A DNA stretch of 32,415 bases from NCBI RefSeq assembly GCF_004216555.1, contig NZ_SGWQ01000021.1, positions 1 to 32,415 of the forward strand, in the 5' to 3' direction. The stretch comes from Herbihabitans rhizosphaerae (GTDB lineage: Bacteria > Actinomycetota > Actinomycetes > Mycobacteriales > Pseudonocardiaceae). This document shows, one piece after another, positions 6,473 through 14,456 of this stretch. Within the stretch, counting starts at the first letter, position 1, and each line of letters opens with the position of its first letter. The notes under the pieces are model-generated. The model saw only the letters and a list, made by a program, of their open reading frames with translations. It was not told the origin of the DNA and did not search any database. Made by a program: the position numbers and the translations under genes.

Positions 6473-6567
6473 CGGCGGGCTGAACTCGACTATTCGGCTT
6501 CGCCGCTTCCGGTGTCCGAGCCGGTGCGGCAATTCGCGCTGCCCGGCGAACATCACGTCGCGCGGAG
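6461..6567 (+). promoter_or_regulatory. Translational attenuator with alternative hairpins
   Basis: Four segments can pair in competing ways. CGCCGC 6461-6466 pairs with GCGGCG 6472-6477 (loop GCATA). AGCGGCG 6471-6477 can instead pair with CGCCGCT 6501-6507. GCCGC 6502-6506 can pair with GCGGC 6526-6530. CGCGC 6535-6539 can pair with GCGCG 6560-6564, which covers the first base of the erm ribosome site GGAG (6564-6567). Stalling on the leader's RLR codons would block the first hairpin and could free the ribosome site. Folding was judged by eye only. Confidence 0.55.
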
Positions 6568-6574
6568 CACTCCC

Positions 6575-7339
6575 ATGTCCTACCACCACAATGGTGGTCG
6601 TCACGAACTCGGTCAGAACTTTCTCGTCGACCGCTCGATCATTTCTGAAATCAACACGATCGTCGCGAAAACCACTGGCCCGATCGTGGAAATCGGTGCC
6701 GGGGACGGCGCGCTCACCATTCCGATGAGCCGTTCCGGCCGGCCGATCACCGCCGTCGAGATCGATCCACGCAAGGCGCGCCGGGTGGCGGGCCGCACGC
6801 CGGACAACGTCGCGGTGGTCAACGACGACGTGCTGCGGTTCCCGTTTCCCCAGCACCCGCACGTGGTCGTCGGCAATCTGCCGTTCCACATCACCACCGC
6901 GGTGCTGCGCCGGGTGCTCGCCACACCGGCCTGGAACACCGCGATCCTGCTCGTGCAGTGGGAGGTCGCGCGGCGGCGAGCCGGTATCGGCGGCGCCACA
7001 TTGATGACCGCGAGCTGGTGGCCGTGGTACGAATTCCAGCTGTGCGTCAAAGTGCCGGCGCGCGCGTTCCGGCCGGTCCCCTCGGTGGACGCCGGGTTGC
7101 TGGAGATTCGACGCAGGGAAACGCCGCTGGTGGCCGACCGAAAGCCCTATCAGGAATTCGTGAAGCATGTTTTCACCGGCCCCGGACGCGGAATGGCCGA
7201 CATTCTGCGCAGGACCGGAAGAATGCCGGCGGGGCGTACCAGGAATTGGCTGGACCGTGAGGGGATCGGCGTGCACGCGCTGCCCAAGGACCTCACCGCG
7301 CGGCAATGGGCATCGCTGTGGAACGCCGTCACACGGTGA
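6575..7339 (+). CDS. erm: Erm-family 23S rRNA (adenine-N6)-methyltransferase
   Basis: A 254-residue protein. It has the N-terminal Erm signature [13 protein letters not shown] (residues 8-20), the SAM-binding motif [11 protein letters not shown] (38-48), the acidic VEID (61-64) and the catalytic N-L-P-F motif (101-104), all conserved. Members methylate A2058 of 23S rRNA and give macrolide-lincosamide-streptogramin B resistance. The ATG at 6575 has GGAG 7 nt upstream; an earlier in-frame GTG (6512) lies in the attenuator and is not used. Length matches short Erm proteins without the glycine-rich tail of ErmE. Expression appears to be set by a WhiB7-like promoter and a leader peptide. It overlaps the convergent P450 gene by 11 bp. 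Confidence 0.93.
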   Translation: MSYHHNGGRHELGQNFLVDRSIISEINTIVAKTTGPIVEIGAGDGALTIPMSRSGRPITAVEIDPRKARRVAGRTPDNVAVVNDDVLRFPFPQHPHVVVGNLPFHITTAVLRRVLATPAWNTAILLVQWEVARRRAGIGGATLMTASWWPWYEFQLCVKVPARAFRPVPSVDAGLLEIRRRETPLVADRKPYQEFVKHVFTGPGRGMADILRRTGRMPAGRTRNWLDREGIGVHALPKDLTARQWASLWNAVTR

Positions 7340-8510
7340 CGCGCAACGTCCGCCAACCGCGGATGACGAACTCGGCGCGCCGCCGTGGTTCCTCGGCGAG
7401 ACGCAGCGTGGGCAGCCGGTCCGCCAGCGCCTCCAGGGCGGCGGCGATCTCCACCCTGGCCAGCGGCGCGCCCACGCAGTAATGAATTCCGCCGCCGAAT
7501 CCGAGATGCGGGTTCGGCGACCGTCCCACGTCCAGGCGATCTGGCTCGGCGAACACCTTCGGATCACGCGCGGCGGCGCCGAGCAGGGCCGCGATCTTCT
7601 CGCCGCGCCGCACGGTGTGCCCGGCGATCGTGACGTCCTCGGCGGCGGTGCGCTCGAACAACTGGAGCGGCGCGTCGAACCGGATCAATTCCTCGACCGC
7701 GGTGTCGACCAGCGTGCGGTCGGCGCGCAGGCGATCCCATTCGGCCCGCTGCCGGAGCAGCGCGTACACGCCGTTGCCGATCACGTTCACGGTCGCCTCG
7801 TGCCCGGCCATCAGCAGCAGCACGGCGGTGCCGACCAACTCGTCCTCGGAAAGCGTCTCGCCGTCGTCGGAGACCGACACCAGGTCGCTGACCAGGTCGT
7901 CGCCGGGGTGTGCGGCGCGCTCGCGGGCCAGCGTGCGCAGGTAGTCGACGAATTCGGCGGACGCCCGCTCGGCCGCGGCGGCCCGTTCCGGCGGCAGGCC
8001 GTACTCGTACATCTTCACGATCGCGTTCGACCACGGCTGCAGCAGCGGACGGTCGGCCGGTGGCACGCCGAGCAACTCGCCGATGACCTCGATCGGCAGC
8101 GGCCCGGCCAACTCGGCGAGCAGATCGGCGCTGCCGTCGCCGTCGATCTTCGCGGCCAGCGTGTCCACCATGCCGGCGGCGATCGCCTGAACGCGCGGGC
8201 GCAGCCGCTCGGTGTGGCCGCGGGCGAACGCGGCGGAGATCAGCCGCCGCAGCCGGGTGTGCCGTGGTGGCTCGGATTCCAGCAAACTGTTGCGGTGCAA
8301 CAGGTTGAACGCCTCGAACGCGTCCGGCGGGGTGGCGTCGGTCCACACCCGGCCGACCGATCGGTCGCGTAGCACGGCCGAGCACGCGGCGTGTGACACC
8401 GCGACGGCGAGGCCCAGCCCGTCGTGCCGGTGCACCTCGGCACCTTCACGCAGCGCCGCGAACGCCGGATAGGGATCGGCCACGAACGCCGGATCGCCTG
8501 GATCGAACAC
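7329..8510 (-). CDS. Cytochrome P450 (bacterial class I, CYP107-like)
   Basis: A 393-residue soluble P450 from a GTG start. Key motifs: the I-helix AGHEAT (235-240), ExxR (E274-L-I-R277) and the heme loop [15 protein letters not shown] with the heme-ligand cysteine at about 345. The threonine of the usual acid-alcohol pair is alanine (A239), as in EryF, where substrate hydroxyl groups help proton delivery. Activity on a hydroxylated polyketide-like substrate is therefore possible but unproven. A TACCGT box lies 6 nt before the GTG, so a leaderless start is likely; a longer N-terminal extension to 8639 lacks P450 character. No ferredoxin gene is nearby. Confidence 0.93.
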   Translation of the reverse strand: MFDPGDPAFVADPYPAFAALREGAEVHRHDGLGLAVAVSHAACSAVLRDRSVGRVWTDATPPDAFEAFNLLHRNSLLESEPPRHTRLRRLISAAFARGHTERLRPRVQAIAAGMVDTLAAKIDGDGSADLLAELAGPLPIEVIGELLGVPPADRPLLQPWSNAIVKMYEYGLPPERAAAAERASAEFVDYLRTLARERAAHPGDDLVSDLVSVSDDGETLSEDELVGTAVLLLMAGHEATVNVIGNGVYALLRQRAEWDRLRADRTLVDTAVEELIRFDAPLQLFERTAAEDVTIAGHTVRRGEKIAALLGAAARDPKVFAEPDRLDVGRSPNPHLGFGGGIHYCVGAPLARVEIAAALEALADRLPTLRLAEEPRRRAEFVIRGWRTLRVTV

Positions 8511-8641
8511 CCCCGCACGGTAACGCTCGCATCGGGACCGTTGAAGGGTTTGCGTCCCAAGCAGCCGCACCCAAGTGGAACGTGACGTAAGCCGGCCACG
8601 GTGACGACGTGACTGAACTATGGGCTGGAACGTACCCATTA

Positions 8642-9472
8642 CTACAATTTCGGAGAGGCGGACAAGTACTCGTGGGCGTGGTCGCGCGCCCAGGTGGCGA
8701 ACGTGCGCGGCGCCCGGCCGATGATCTCCTCGATGGTCGGCCCGGTCGGCTGCGGCACGTCGTCAGTCTGCTCGACCAGGTCGAGCACGGCCTCCGGTAG
8801 CCGCTCGGCCGCACGCTCGCGGGTCAGCTCGTCGATCGTGATCTCGCGACCGGACGCGGCGGCGATCAGCTCGACCTGCTGGCGCTGGGTCAGCGACTCC
8901 GGCCCGTTCATGAGGTACGCCTTGCCGTACTGACCGGGCTGGGTGATCGCGTGCACCGCGACGTCGGCGATGTCGCGCTCGTGGGTCGGCGTCACGTGCG
9001 CGTCCGGGTGGTACAGCGCGACCGTGCCGGTGGCCCTGATCGACGGTGCCCACCACAGCGCGTTGGTGGCGAACATGCCCGGCCGCACGAAGGTCCACGG
9101 GATGCCGGAGGCGGCGATCGGGCGTTCCGCGCCGAGGTGGTGCTCGGCGATCGGGTTGTCCAGCATCTCCGGCGTCGCGGCGGCCAGCGAGGACAGCAGG
9201 ACGATGTGCTCGATGCCGGCGGTACGCGCGGTGGTGAGCACGTCGTCGATGCCGTTGGGTTCGGCGTAGACGAACAGCGTGTGCACGCCGTCCATGGCGG
9301 GCGCCAAGGTGTCCGGGCGCGCCGGATCGAAGTCCACCACGTCGACACCGTCGGGTGCGGTGGTGTCCTCGGGTTTGCGGCTCGCCGCCCGGACGGGTGC
9401 TCCAGCCGCGTGCAGTGTGTCGACGACGCAGCGGGCGATCGCACCTCGTGCGCCGGTGACCAGGATCGTCAT
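8642..9472 (-). CDS. NmrA-like NAD(P)-binding oxidoreductase
   Basis: A 276-residue protein with a Rossmann motif MTILVTGARGAIAR, then VVDFDPARPDTL, IVLLSSLAAATPEM and WTFVRPGMFATNALWW, as in NmrA/QorB-type proteins. It resembles the protein at 2057-2887 along its length, including the C-terminal RTFATWARDH tail. The start at 9472 has a strong AAGGGGAG site. The gene lies behind a 38-bp inverted repeat, yet no regulator gene adjoins it. Such genes are often paired with a divergent HxlR- or TetR-type redox regulator, which is missing here. Confidence 0.88.
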   Translation of the reverse strand: MTILVTGARGAIARCVVDTLHAAGAPVRAASRKPEDTTAPDGVDVVDFDPARPDTLAPAMDGVHTLFVYAEPNGIDDVLTTARTAGIEHIVLLSSLAAATPEMLDNPIAEHHLGAERPIAASGIPWTFVRPGMFATNALWWAPSIRATGTVALYHPDAHVTPTHERDIADVAVHAITQPGQYGKAYLMNGPESLTQRQQVELIAAASGREITIDELTRERAAERLPEAVLDLVEQTDDVPQPTGPTIEEIIGRAPRTFATWARDHAHEYLSASPKL

Positions 9473-9509
9473 GGTGATCGGCTCCCCTTCGTGAATTCTC
9501 GCCACTGGC

Positions 9510-9547
9510 GAGTGAGTACTTACTATCAGGTGGGTAAGTACTCACTC
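9510..9547. promoter_or_regulatory. 38-bp inverted-repeat operator upstream of the NmrA-like gene
   Basis: Two perfect 14-bp arms, GAGTGAGTACTTAC (9510-9523) and GTAAGTACTCACTC (9534-9547), surround a 10-bp spacer. The site is 38 bp upstream of the NmrA-like start and 51 bp from the divergent phosphodiesterase. The size and symmetry fit a dimeric winged-helix or TetR-type repressor. The cognate regulator is not in the neighbourhood. Confidence 0.78.
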
Positions 9548-9597
9548 ACCCCTCGATATTCACCCTACACACGAACGCCTCATGCGATGATCGTCTC

Positions 9598-10404
9598 GTG
9601 CAGCCGCAGGTCGTCGCGCACCGTGGCGCGTCAGCACATCGAGCCGAGCACACGCTCGGCGCCTACGCCCTGGCGCTCGAGCAGGGCGCCGAAGGACTGG
9701 AGTGCGACGTCCGGCTCACCAGGGACGGCCACCTGGTCTGTGTGCACGACCGCCGGATCGACCGCACCTCCACCGGTCGAGGCGTGGTCAGCACGCTCAC
9801 CCTGGAACGAATGTCCACAATGGACTACGTGAGCTGGCACGACGAACTGCCCGAGTCGGCCGACGAGCTGATGGAGCAGCGCACCGTGCCCACCCGGGGT
9901 GAAGTCGGCGTGCTCACCCTGGAGTCGCTGCTGGGCCTGGTCAAGGACGTCGGACACGGCACCCGGCTGTTCGTGGAGACCAAGCACCCGGTCCGCTACG
10001 GCGGCCTGGTCGAGGCCAAGCTGGTCGCCCTGCTGGCGCGCTTCGGCCTCGCCGATCCACCGTCCAAAGAGGACTCGCCGATCGTGATGATGTCCTTCTC
10101 CTCGCGCGCGGTGCGCCGGATGCGGCGGTTCGCCCCGGCCGTGCCGACCGTGCTGCTGTTCGGTGAGATCCCGCCGCCGAGGCGGTCCGGCGCGCTGCCC
10201 GCGGCGGCCGACCTGGCCGGGCCGGGCCTTGGCGTGCTGCGCGCCGATCCCGGGTACGTCGCGCGCGCCGCCGAGCGCGGGCACGACACCTACGTCTGGA
10301 CCGTCGACGACCCCGACGACGTCCGGTTCTGCCAGCGACTCGGCGTGCGGTACATCGCCACCAACAAGCCGGCGACCACCCGGCGCACCCTGGCGCACGA
10401 TTAG
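9598..10404 (+). CDS. Glycerophosphodiester phosphodiesterase (GDPD family)
   Basis: A 268-residue protein from a GTG start. It shows the GDPD signature: VVAHRGASAHRAEHT (catalytic HR and the N/E of the second motif), LECDVRLTRDGHLVCVHD (E-x-D metal ligands and the catalytic histidine) and ETKHP, ending in YVWTVDDPDDV and TNKP. It hydrolyses glycerophosphodiesters to glycerol-3-phosphate and an alcohol. No signal peptide is seen, so a cytoplasmic location is likely. Confidence 0.93.
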   Translation: MQPQVVAHRGASAHRAEHTLGAYALALEQGAEGLECDVRLTRDGHLVCVHDRRIDRTSTGRGVVSTLTLERMSTMDYVSWHDELPESADELMEQRTVPTRGEVGVLTLESLLGLVKDVGHGTRLFVETKHPVRYGGLVEAKLVALLARFGLADPPSKEDSPIVMMSFSSRAVRRMRRFAPAVPTVLLFGEIPPPRRSGALPAAADLAGPGLGVLRADPGYVARAAERGHDTYVWTVDDPDDVRFCQRLGVRYIATNKPATTRRTLAHD

Positions 10405-10448
10405 GTAGCGTCGCGCCGTTCGTTCAGCGACCAGTGAAGGCGGTCACG

Positions 10449-11411
10449 ATGTCTGTCCGCAAGTCAGGGCGAGCCGGCACGAAGCCTCGCAAGGCACGCC
10501 CGGACGGCGGCGTCAACCCGCGCCAGCCGTGCCCGTGCGGCTCCGGCCGCCGCTACAAGTCCTGCCACGGCTCCTCGGCCGGCCCGGTGGAGGTCGCCGT
10601 GACCCGCCCGTTCGACGGCCTGGCCGCCGAGTGCGAGCTGGTCGCGCTGCGCGAGTTCGTCCCGTCCGCGACCGCGCCGCTCGCGCTGGCGATCGACACC
10701 GAGCGGGAGATCACCCTGGCCACCGTGCTGCCGATGGCCGCCGCCGCCCTGGTGCGCACCGACGGCCGGGCGTTCGTCGGCCTGCAGGTGCAGACCAAGT
10801 CCAGCGACGTCAGCCGGGACGTGGCGCGGGCGGTGCGCTGGGTGCTGGAGGCCGAGCCGGGCGACGTGCTCCCGGTCGTCGGCCCGGACACCGACGCCGG
10901 CGAGAACCCCGAGCGCCTGCAGGACCTACTGGACACCGGCGCCACCGTCGAGCCCGAGCTGCACTCCGACTTCGGCTGGTGGATGCCCGAGGACGCGGAC
11001 ACCGGCGGTGACGTCGCCGCCTCCCTGGAGCGCGCGAACGCCGCGATTCTGCCGACCGAGCGGGTCGGCCCGGCCGCCTACTGGGTCGACGCGGGTGACA
11101 AGGCCCACCTGCGCTGGGTGCGCCCGGAGCCCGAGGAGCGGCTGCTTCCCGCGCTCGCGCGGCTGTCCGCGCGCGGTGAGCTGGGACTGGGCGACAACAC
11201 CCGGTTCGCCGGCTCCTTCCGGGCGCACGGGCTGCTCGTCCCGGTGTGGGACCTGGACCCGGAAGCGCACGCTCGCGAGTGGGCCGATCCGGCCGCTGAC
11301 CTGGGCAAACGCCTCGACGAAGCGCTCGCGTCACTGGACTCCGAACCGCTCAACGCCGACGAGCGCAGGGCCCGTGACGGGCTCATCGGCCGGCAGGTCA
11401 CGATACGCTGA
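10449..11411 (+). CDS. SEC-C motif protein, DUF5926-like
   Basis: A 320-residue protein. A basic N-terminus leads into a SEC-C zinc-binding motif, CPCGSGRRYKSCH (C28, C30, C39, H40). The rest is an acidic, well-ordered domain (about 45-315) typical of the actinobacterial DUF5926 group, whose function is unknown. The ATG at 10449 has GAAGG about 8 nt upstream; a GTG at 10434 is an alternative. It is 44 bp downstream of the phosphodiesterase and may be in the same operon. Confidence 0.85.
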   Translation: MSVRKSGRAGTKPRKARPDGGVNPRQPCPCGSGRRYKSCHGSSAGPVEVAVTRPFDGLAAECELVALREFVPSATAPLALAIDTEREITLATVLPMAAAALVRTDGRAFVGLQVQTKSSDVSRDVARAVRWVLEAEPGDVLPVVGPDTDAGENPERLQDLLDTGATVEPELHSDFGWWMPEDADTGGDVAASLERANAAILPTERVGPAAYWVDAGDKAHLRWVRPEPEERLLPALARLSARGELGLGDNTRFAGSFRAHGLLVPVWDLDPEAHAREWADPAADLGKRLDEALASLDSEPLNADERRARDGLIGRQVTIR

Positions 11412-11629
11412 CAACCCCTGGGACAGCGGAGCGTCCTAAGGGTGTAATCGCATGCCAGAGTGGGTGCCGGCGAATTCGGCGCAACCTGGTGGGCCGTTCG
11501 TGCGTGCACTTTCTGACGGTTGTGACAAAAAGTCAGAGAGGAGCACGGACTGTGGTGACGGTGGCCCCCACGGTTGGCGCTGGTGGTGCCGCATGGCGCG
11601 CCGGCGTCGAGTGGCGAAGGGGGAACGCC

Positions 11630-12151
11630 GTGGCTGGTGAGCTGCGCGGGGCTTCGGCCGTCGCGGACTTCACCGAGTTCGTGCGCGCTGCGCTCCCCGG
11701 CCTGCTGCGCTACGGTCACGCGCTGACCGGCAATCCGCACGACGCCGCCGATCTCGTCCAGTCCGTGCTGGAGAAGGTCGGCTCGCGGTGGGGCCACGTC
11801 GCGGCGAACACGGGCGATCCGCTCGCCTACACCCGACGCGCGATGGCCAACGCACACGTGAGCCGCTGGCGGCGCAGCCGACGGGAGAACCTGGTCGCGG
11901 AGATCCCCGAGGCGGCGGGGGACCAGCCGAGGTACCCGTTCGAGGACGAGCCGCTGTGGCAGGCGCTGCGCGCGCTCCCGCCACGGCAGCGGGCCGTGAT
12001 CGTGCTGCGGTACTACGAAGGACTGTCCGAAGCCGAGATCGCCCACTCGCTGGGCATCAGCCAGGGAACGGTGAAGAGCCAGGCCAGCAAGGCGATGGCG
12101 TCGTTGCGGACGCGCCTGGCCTCGACGGTGGAAGGGAGGTCCAGCCTGTGA
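11630..12151 (+). CDS. SigE-family ECF-type RNA polymerase sigma factor
   Basis: A 173-residue protein with sigma region 2 (FTEFVRAALPGLLRYGHALT, HDAADLVQSVLEKV) and region 4 (LPPRQRAVIVLRYYEGLSEAEIA, LGISQGTVKSQASKAM). This is the short SigE-type layout common in actinomycetes. A GAAGGGGGAA site precedes the GTG at 11630. A second in-frame GTG at 11552 also has an AGGAG 8 nt upstream and would add 26 residues, so the start is uncertain. The stop overlaps the next gene's start (GTGA), so the two are translationally coupled, as expected for a sigma factor with its membrane partner. Confidence 0.9.
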   Translation: MAGELRGASAVADFTEFVRAALPGLLRYGHALTGNPHDAADLVQSVLEKVGSRWGHVAANTGDPLAYTRRAMANAHVSRWRRSRRENLVAEIPEAAGDQPRYPFEDEPLWQALRALPPRQRAVIVLRYYEGLSEAEIAHSLGISQGTVKSQASKAMASLRTRLASTVEGRSSL

Positions 12152-12960
12152 ACATCGATGACGAATTGCGGCGGCTGTTCGAAGACGACCGGCTGGACGT
12201 CTCGGTCCGGCCGGGTGCCGAGGACGCCGTGACGGCGGGCGCCTCCCGGTTGAAGCGGCGCAGGACCGCGATCGCCACGACGGCCGGCGCGCTGACGATG
12301 GCCACGCTGGTCGGCGGCGGGATCGCGCTGTCCGGCATCGGCCAGGGCGACCCGACCGACATCGCCAAGCCGCCGGACCAGAGCGTGTCGGTGACGCCGT
12401 CGAGCCCGTCGTCGTTCGCGCAGCCGGTGCCCCCTCCGGTGGGGTCGCCGTCGCCGACCTCGGCGCCGAGGCACACCAGCTCGACCACGGTCGTGCCGAC
12501 CACCACGCCGCCGAAGACCACGCATCCGCCGACCACGACCGCGCGCGCGACCACGAAGGCGGCCACGCCGGGCGGCACGATCAGCGGTTCGGGCTGGGGC
12601 GCGCTCAAGATCGGCATGTCCAAGGACGACGCGCTGGCCACCGGACTGCTGATGGTCAGCTCGGAAGGCACCCAGTGCGCGAGCTACGCGGTGTCCGGCG
12701 GCGGCTCGGTGTCGATCAGCACCGCGAACGGGATCACCGGGATCAAGCCGAGGTCGGGCGTGCGCACGACGGAAGGCATCGGCGTCGGTTCCACGGTCGC
12801 CCAGGTGAAGGCCGCGTACCCGAGTGCGGAGGAATTCTACGGCGGGTACACCGCCAAAGCCGGTGCCGGATCGTTCATCCTCCGAATCGACAACGCGGAC
12901 GCGCCGCACGCGGACACCGAGGTCATCTCGGAATACGAACTGGCGGCCGGCTCCTGCTGA
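12148..12960 (+). CDS. Membrane-anchored protein coupled to the sigma factor (possible anti-sigma)
   Basis: A 270-residue protein. The N-terminal ~45 residues are cytoplasmic and charged (IDDELRRLFEDDRLDVSVRPG, then KRRRT). One membrane segment lies at about 47-66. A Pro/Ser/Thr-rich stalk spans about 75-145, followed by an outside domain of ~125 residues ending in cysteine, with another cysteine at about 174. The 4-bp overlap with the sigma gene and the topology suggest an anti-sigma role. No HxxxCxxC zinc motif of ZAS anti-sigma factors is visible, so this is inference. GGAGG lies 8 nt before the GTG. Confidence 0.75.
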   Translation: MNIDDELRRLFEDDRLDVSVRPGAEDAVTAGASRLKRRRTAIATTAGALTMATLVGGGIALSGIGQGDPTDIAKPPDQSVSVTPSSPSSFAQPVPPPVGSPSPTSAPRHTSSTTVVPTTTPPKTTHPPTTTARATTKAATPGGTISGSGWGALKIGMSKDDALATGLLMVSSEGTQCASYAVSGGGSVSISTANGITGIKPRSGVRTTEGIGVGSTVAQVKAAYPSAEEFYGGYTAKAGAGSFILRIDNADAPHADTEVISEYELAAGSC

Positions 12961-12975
12961 CAGATTCCTGACACG

Positions 12976-13014
12976 ACGAGGCCGGTCCGTCCGCGGTGGA
13001 CGAACCGGCCTTCG
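12976..13014. terminator. Bidirectional terminator hairpin
   Basis: GGCCGGT (12980-12986) pairs with ACCGGCC (13004-13010), with further pairing of GTCC (12989-12992) and GGAC (12998-13001) inside and a weak flanking extension. It lies between the convergent sigma-partner and ferritin genes. Confidence 0.75.
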
Positions 13015-13025
13015 TGTGTGCTGAG

Positions 13026-13580
13026 TCAGAGGCGACCGCCCGCCGTGCGTGGCGCCAGCGGGTCGGAGCCGTTGTCGCCGACGGTCTCGCGGGCGAGGTA
13101 GTTCTCCACGTCGAACAGGTTGCCGTTGGCCCGCTTGACGACGTTCAGCAGCGTCGACATCTGCGCGACCTCCTCGACCTGCTCCTTGAGGAACCACTGC
13201 ATGAATTGCTCGCCCTTGTAGTCGTCCTCGTCGCGGGCGACCTTGGCCAGCGCGATCACCTCGTCGGTGACCTCGCGTTCCTGGGTCAGCGCGAGCTGGA
13301 TCAGGTCCGAGCTTTCCTTGAAGTCGTTGCGCACGTCGTCGACGCCGGGGACCTTCACCGCGACGTCGTTGTCGAGCAGGTACTGCACGATCATCATCGC
13401 GTGGTTCCGCTCTTCGAGCGACTGCCGGTAGAAGTGCTTCGCGAGCTGCGGGAGGTCCTGGTCGTCGAACCAGACCGCGAGCGCGATGTACTGCTGGGAG
13501 GCGGTGAACTCGTTGCGCACCTGCGCCTGGAGCAGGTCGTTAAACTTGGACGAATGGGTATGCGGTTTCGTGGCAGCCAT
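13026..13580 (-). CDS. Ferritin (BfrB-like, 24-mer iron storage)
   Basis: A 184-residue protein, non-haem ferritin. It has FNDLLQAQVRNEFTASQQY (E ligands), QSLEERNHAMMIVQYLLD (the ExxH ferroxidase motif), EREVTDEVIAL, FMQWFLKEQVEEV and ends in TAGGRL. The overall pattern and C-terminus closely follow mycobacterial BfrB. It oxidises Fe(II) and stores iron in the cytoplasm. The ATG at 13580 has AAAGG upstream; an earlier start at 13616 is not supported. Two IdeR-like boxes lie 70-113 bp upstream, matching the known positive control of bfrB by IdeR with iron. Confidence 0.93.
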   Translation of the reverse strand: MAATKPHTHSSKFNDLLQAQVRNEFTASQQYIALAVWFDDQDLPQLAKHFYRQSLEERNHAMMIVQYLLDNDVAVKVPGVDDVRNDFKESSDLIQLALTQEREVTDEVIALAKVARDEDDYKGEQFMQWFLKEQVEEVAQMSTLLNVVKRANGNLFDVENYLARETVGDNGSDPLAPRTAGGRL

Positions 13581-13649
13581 GCCTTTAATGTACGCGCGGT
13601 CGACTCTTGTCACCATTCGGTGTGAGCCGCGGAACGCTTTCGAGTGAAT

Positions 13650-13693
13650 TTAGGCAAGCCTTTCAATAATGTATTCAGGCAAGGCACGCCTAA
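13650..13693. promoter_or_regulatory. Pair of IdeR/DtxR-like iron boxes
   Basis: Two 19-bp sites, 13650-13668 (TTAGGCAAGCCTTTCAATA) and 13675-13693 (TCAGGCAAGGCACGCCTAA), match most positions of the consensus TWAGGTWAGSCTWACCTWA. They start 25 bp apart, upstream of the ferritin gene, and also lie before the divergent gene at 13748. Placement well upstream fits activation of ferritin by iron-loaded IdeR. Confidence 0.68.
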
Positions 13694-13735
13694 CAATTTC
13701 GCCGACTGTCCACAGAGGACTTCTCGGTGTGACGG

Positions 13736-13741
13736 TACGGT
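13736..13741 (+). promoter_or_regulatory. -10 box of a leaderless promoter
   Basis: TACGGT lies exactly 6 nt before the ATG at 13748, and no ribosome site is present, so the mRNA probably starts at the AUG. The same TANNNT-N6/7-start spacing recurs at many genes in this window. Confidence 0.5.
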
Positions 13742-13747
13742 CGTCGC

Positions 13748-14167
13748 ATGGGTGGTTTCGAGCCGGTGCACGTCGAGCACGAGTGGTATGACGGTCCGCG
13801 TGCCGGCATCGCCGATGTCGACCGTGTGCCGCACTACTTCCGCGCGGTCGAGCCGATCGCGCCGGACGAGTTGCCCGAGCGGTTCCACGTGTGGCCGGCC
13901 GATGATCAAGTCCTCGCGTGGGAGCGCGAACAGTGGCTGATCCACGTGCGGTGGAACGATCGGTACGAGGCCGGCACCGCCGGCGTCGACACGCATCCCG
14001 GGCACCGGGGTACCGATCCGCGCTACGACGAACTGGACGATCTGTTGGAGCCGCACCGGATACCGCCACCGGACGCGCGGGTGCTGCGCGCGGAATGGGA
14101 GATCACCGACCGGGACCAGCGCTACGCCGACGACGGGCCGAACAGTGTGGTCAGGTGGCACGCCTGA
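13748..14167 (+). CDS. Hypothetical acidic protein of 139 residues
   Basis: Not recognised. The protein is rich in D, E, W and H (VEHEWYDGPRAGIADVDRVPHYF, ADDQVLAWEREQWLIHV), with no signal peptide or membrane segment. Codon third positions are strongly G/C, which supports a real gene. It is probably a soluble cytoplasmic protein. It is divergent from ferritin and shares the region with the IdeR-like boxes, so iron control is possible. Confidence 0.75.
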   Translation: MGGFEPVHVEHEWYDGPRAGIADVDRVPHYFRAVEPIAPDELPERFHVWPADDQVLAWEREQWLIHVRWNDRYEAGTAGVDTHPGHRGTDPRYDELDDLLEPHRIPPPDARVLRAEWEITDRDQRYADDGPNSVVRWHA

Positions 14168-14300
14168 GACGCGTGTGGGTGATGGGCACTCGGCCAACCG
14201 GGTGGCGGTACTCGGCGTTCGGATGACCGCCCTTTCCCGGCACGAATTCTGCGCTCACCGTGAGGGCGACACAGGAATACGCCGGTCCGGGGAGTGTGAA

Positions 14301-14414
14301 ATGCCCAACGTACGCGGTGGTAGACCGAGAAATCCGGCGGCGCTGGACCCGCTCGCGCTGTTCGGCGTGCTGATGCTGCTGACCATGCTCGTGGTGTTGG
14401 CCTACCGCGCCTGA
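14301..14414 (+). CDS. Small single-pass membrane protein (37 residues)
   Basis: A 37-residue frame with a strong GGGGAG site 6 nt before the ATG. An N-terminal basic stretch (MPNVRGGRPRNPAALDP) leads into one hydrophobic helix (about 18-35) ending in YRA. Function is unknown. Small basic, single-helix proteins of this kind are easily missed by gene callers. Confidence 0.6.
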   Translation: MPNVRGGRPRNPAALDPLALFGVLMLLTMLVVLAYRA

Positions 14415-14456
14415 AACCTACTTGCGGCGCCGAACCGCCGCGCTGATCATGGCGCG

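Noticed and set aside
5924-7567. A 547-residue minus-strand open frame running through erm
   Set aside because: Only its last 122 residues (from ATG 6292) have protein character; the upstream part is antisense to erm and is arginine- and histidine-rich.
8511-8639. N-terminal extension of the P450 to an earlier start
   Set aside because: The added residues lack P450 character, and the GTG at 8510 has a TACCGT box at the leaderless spacing.
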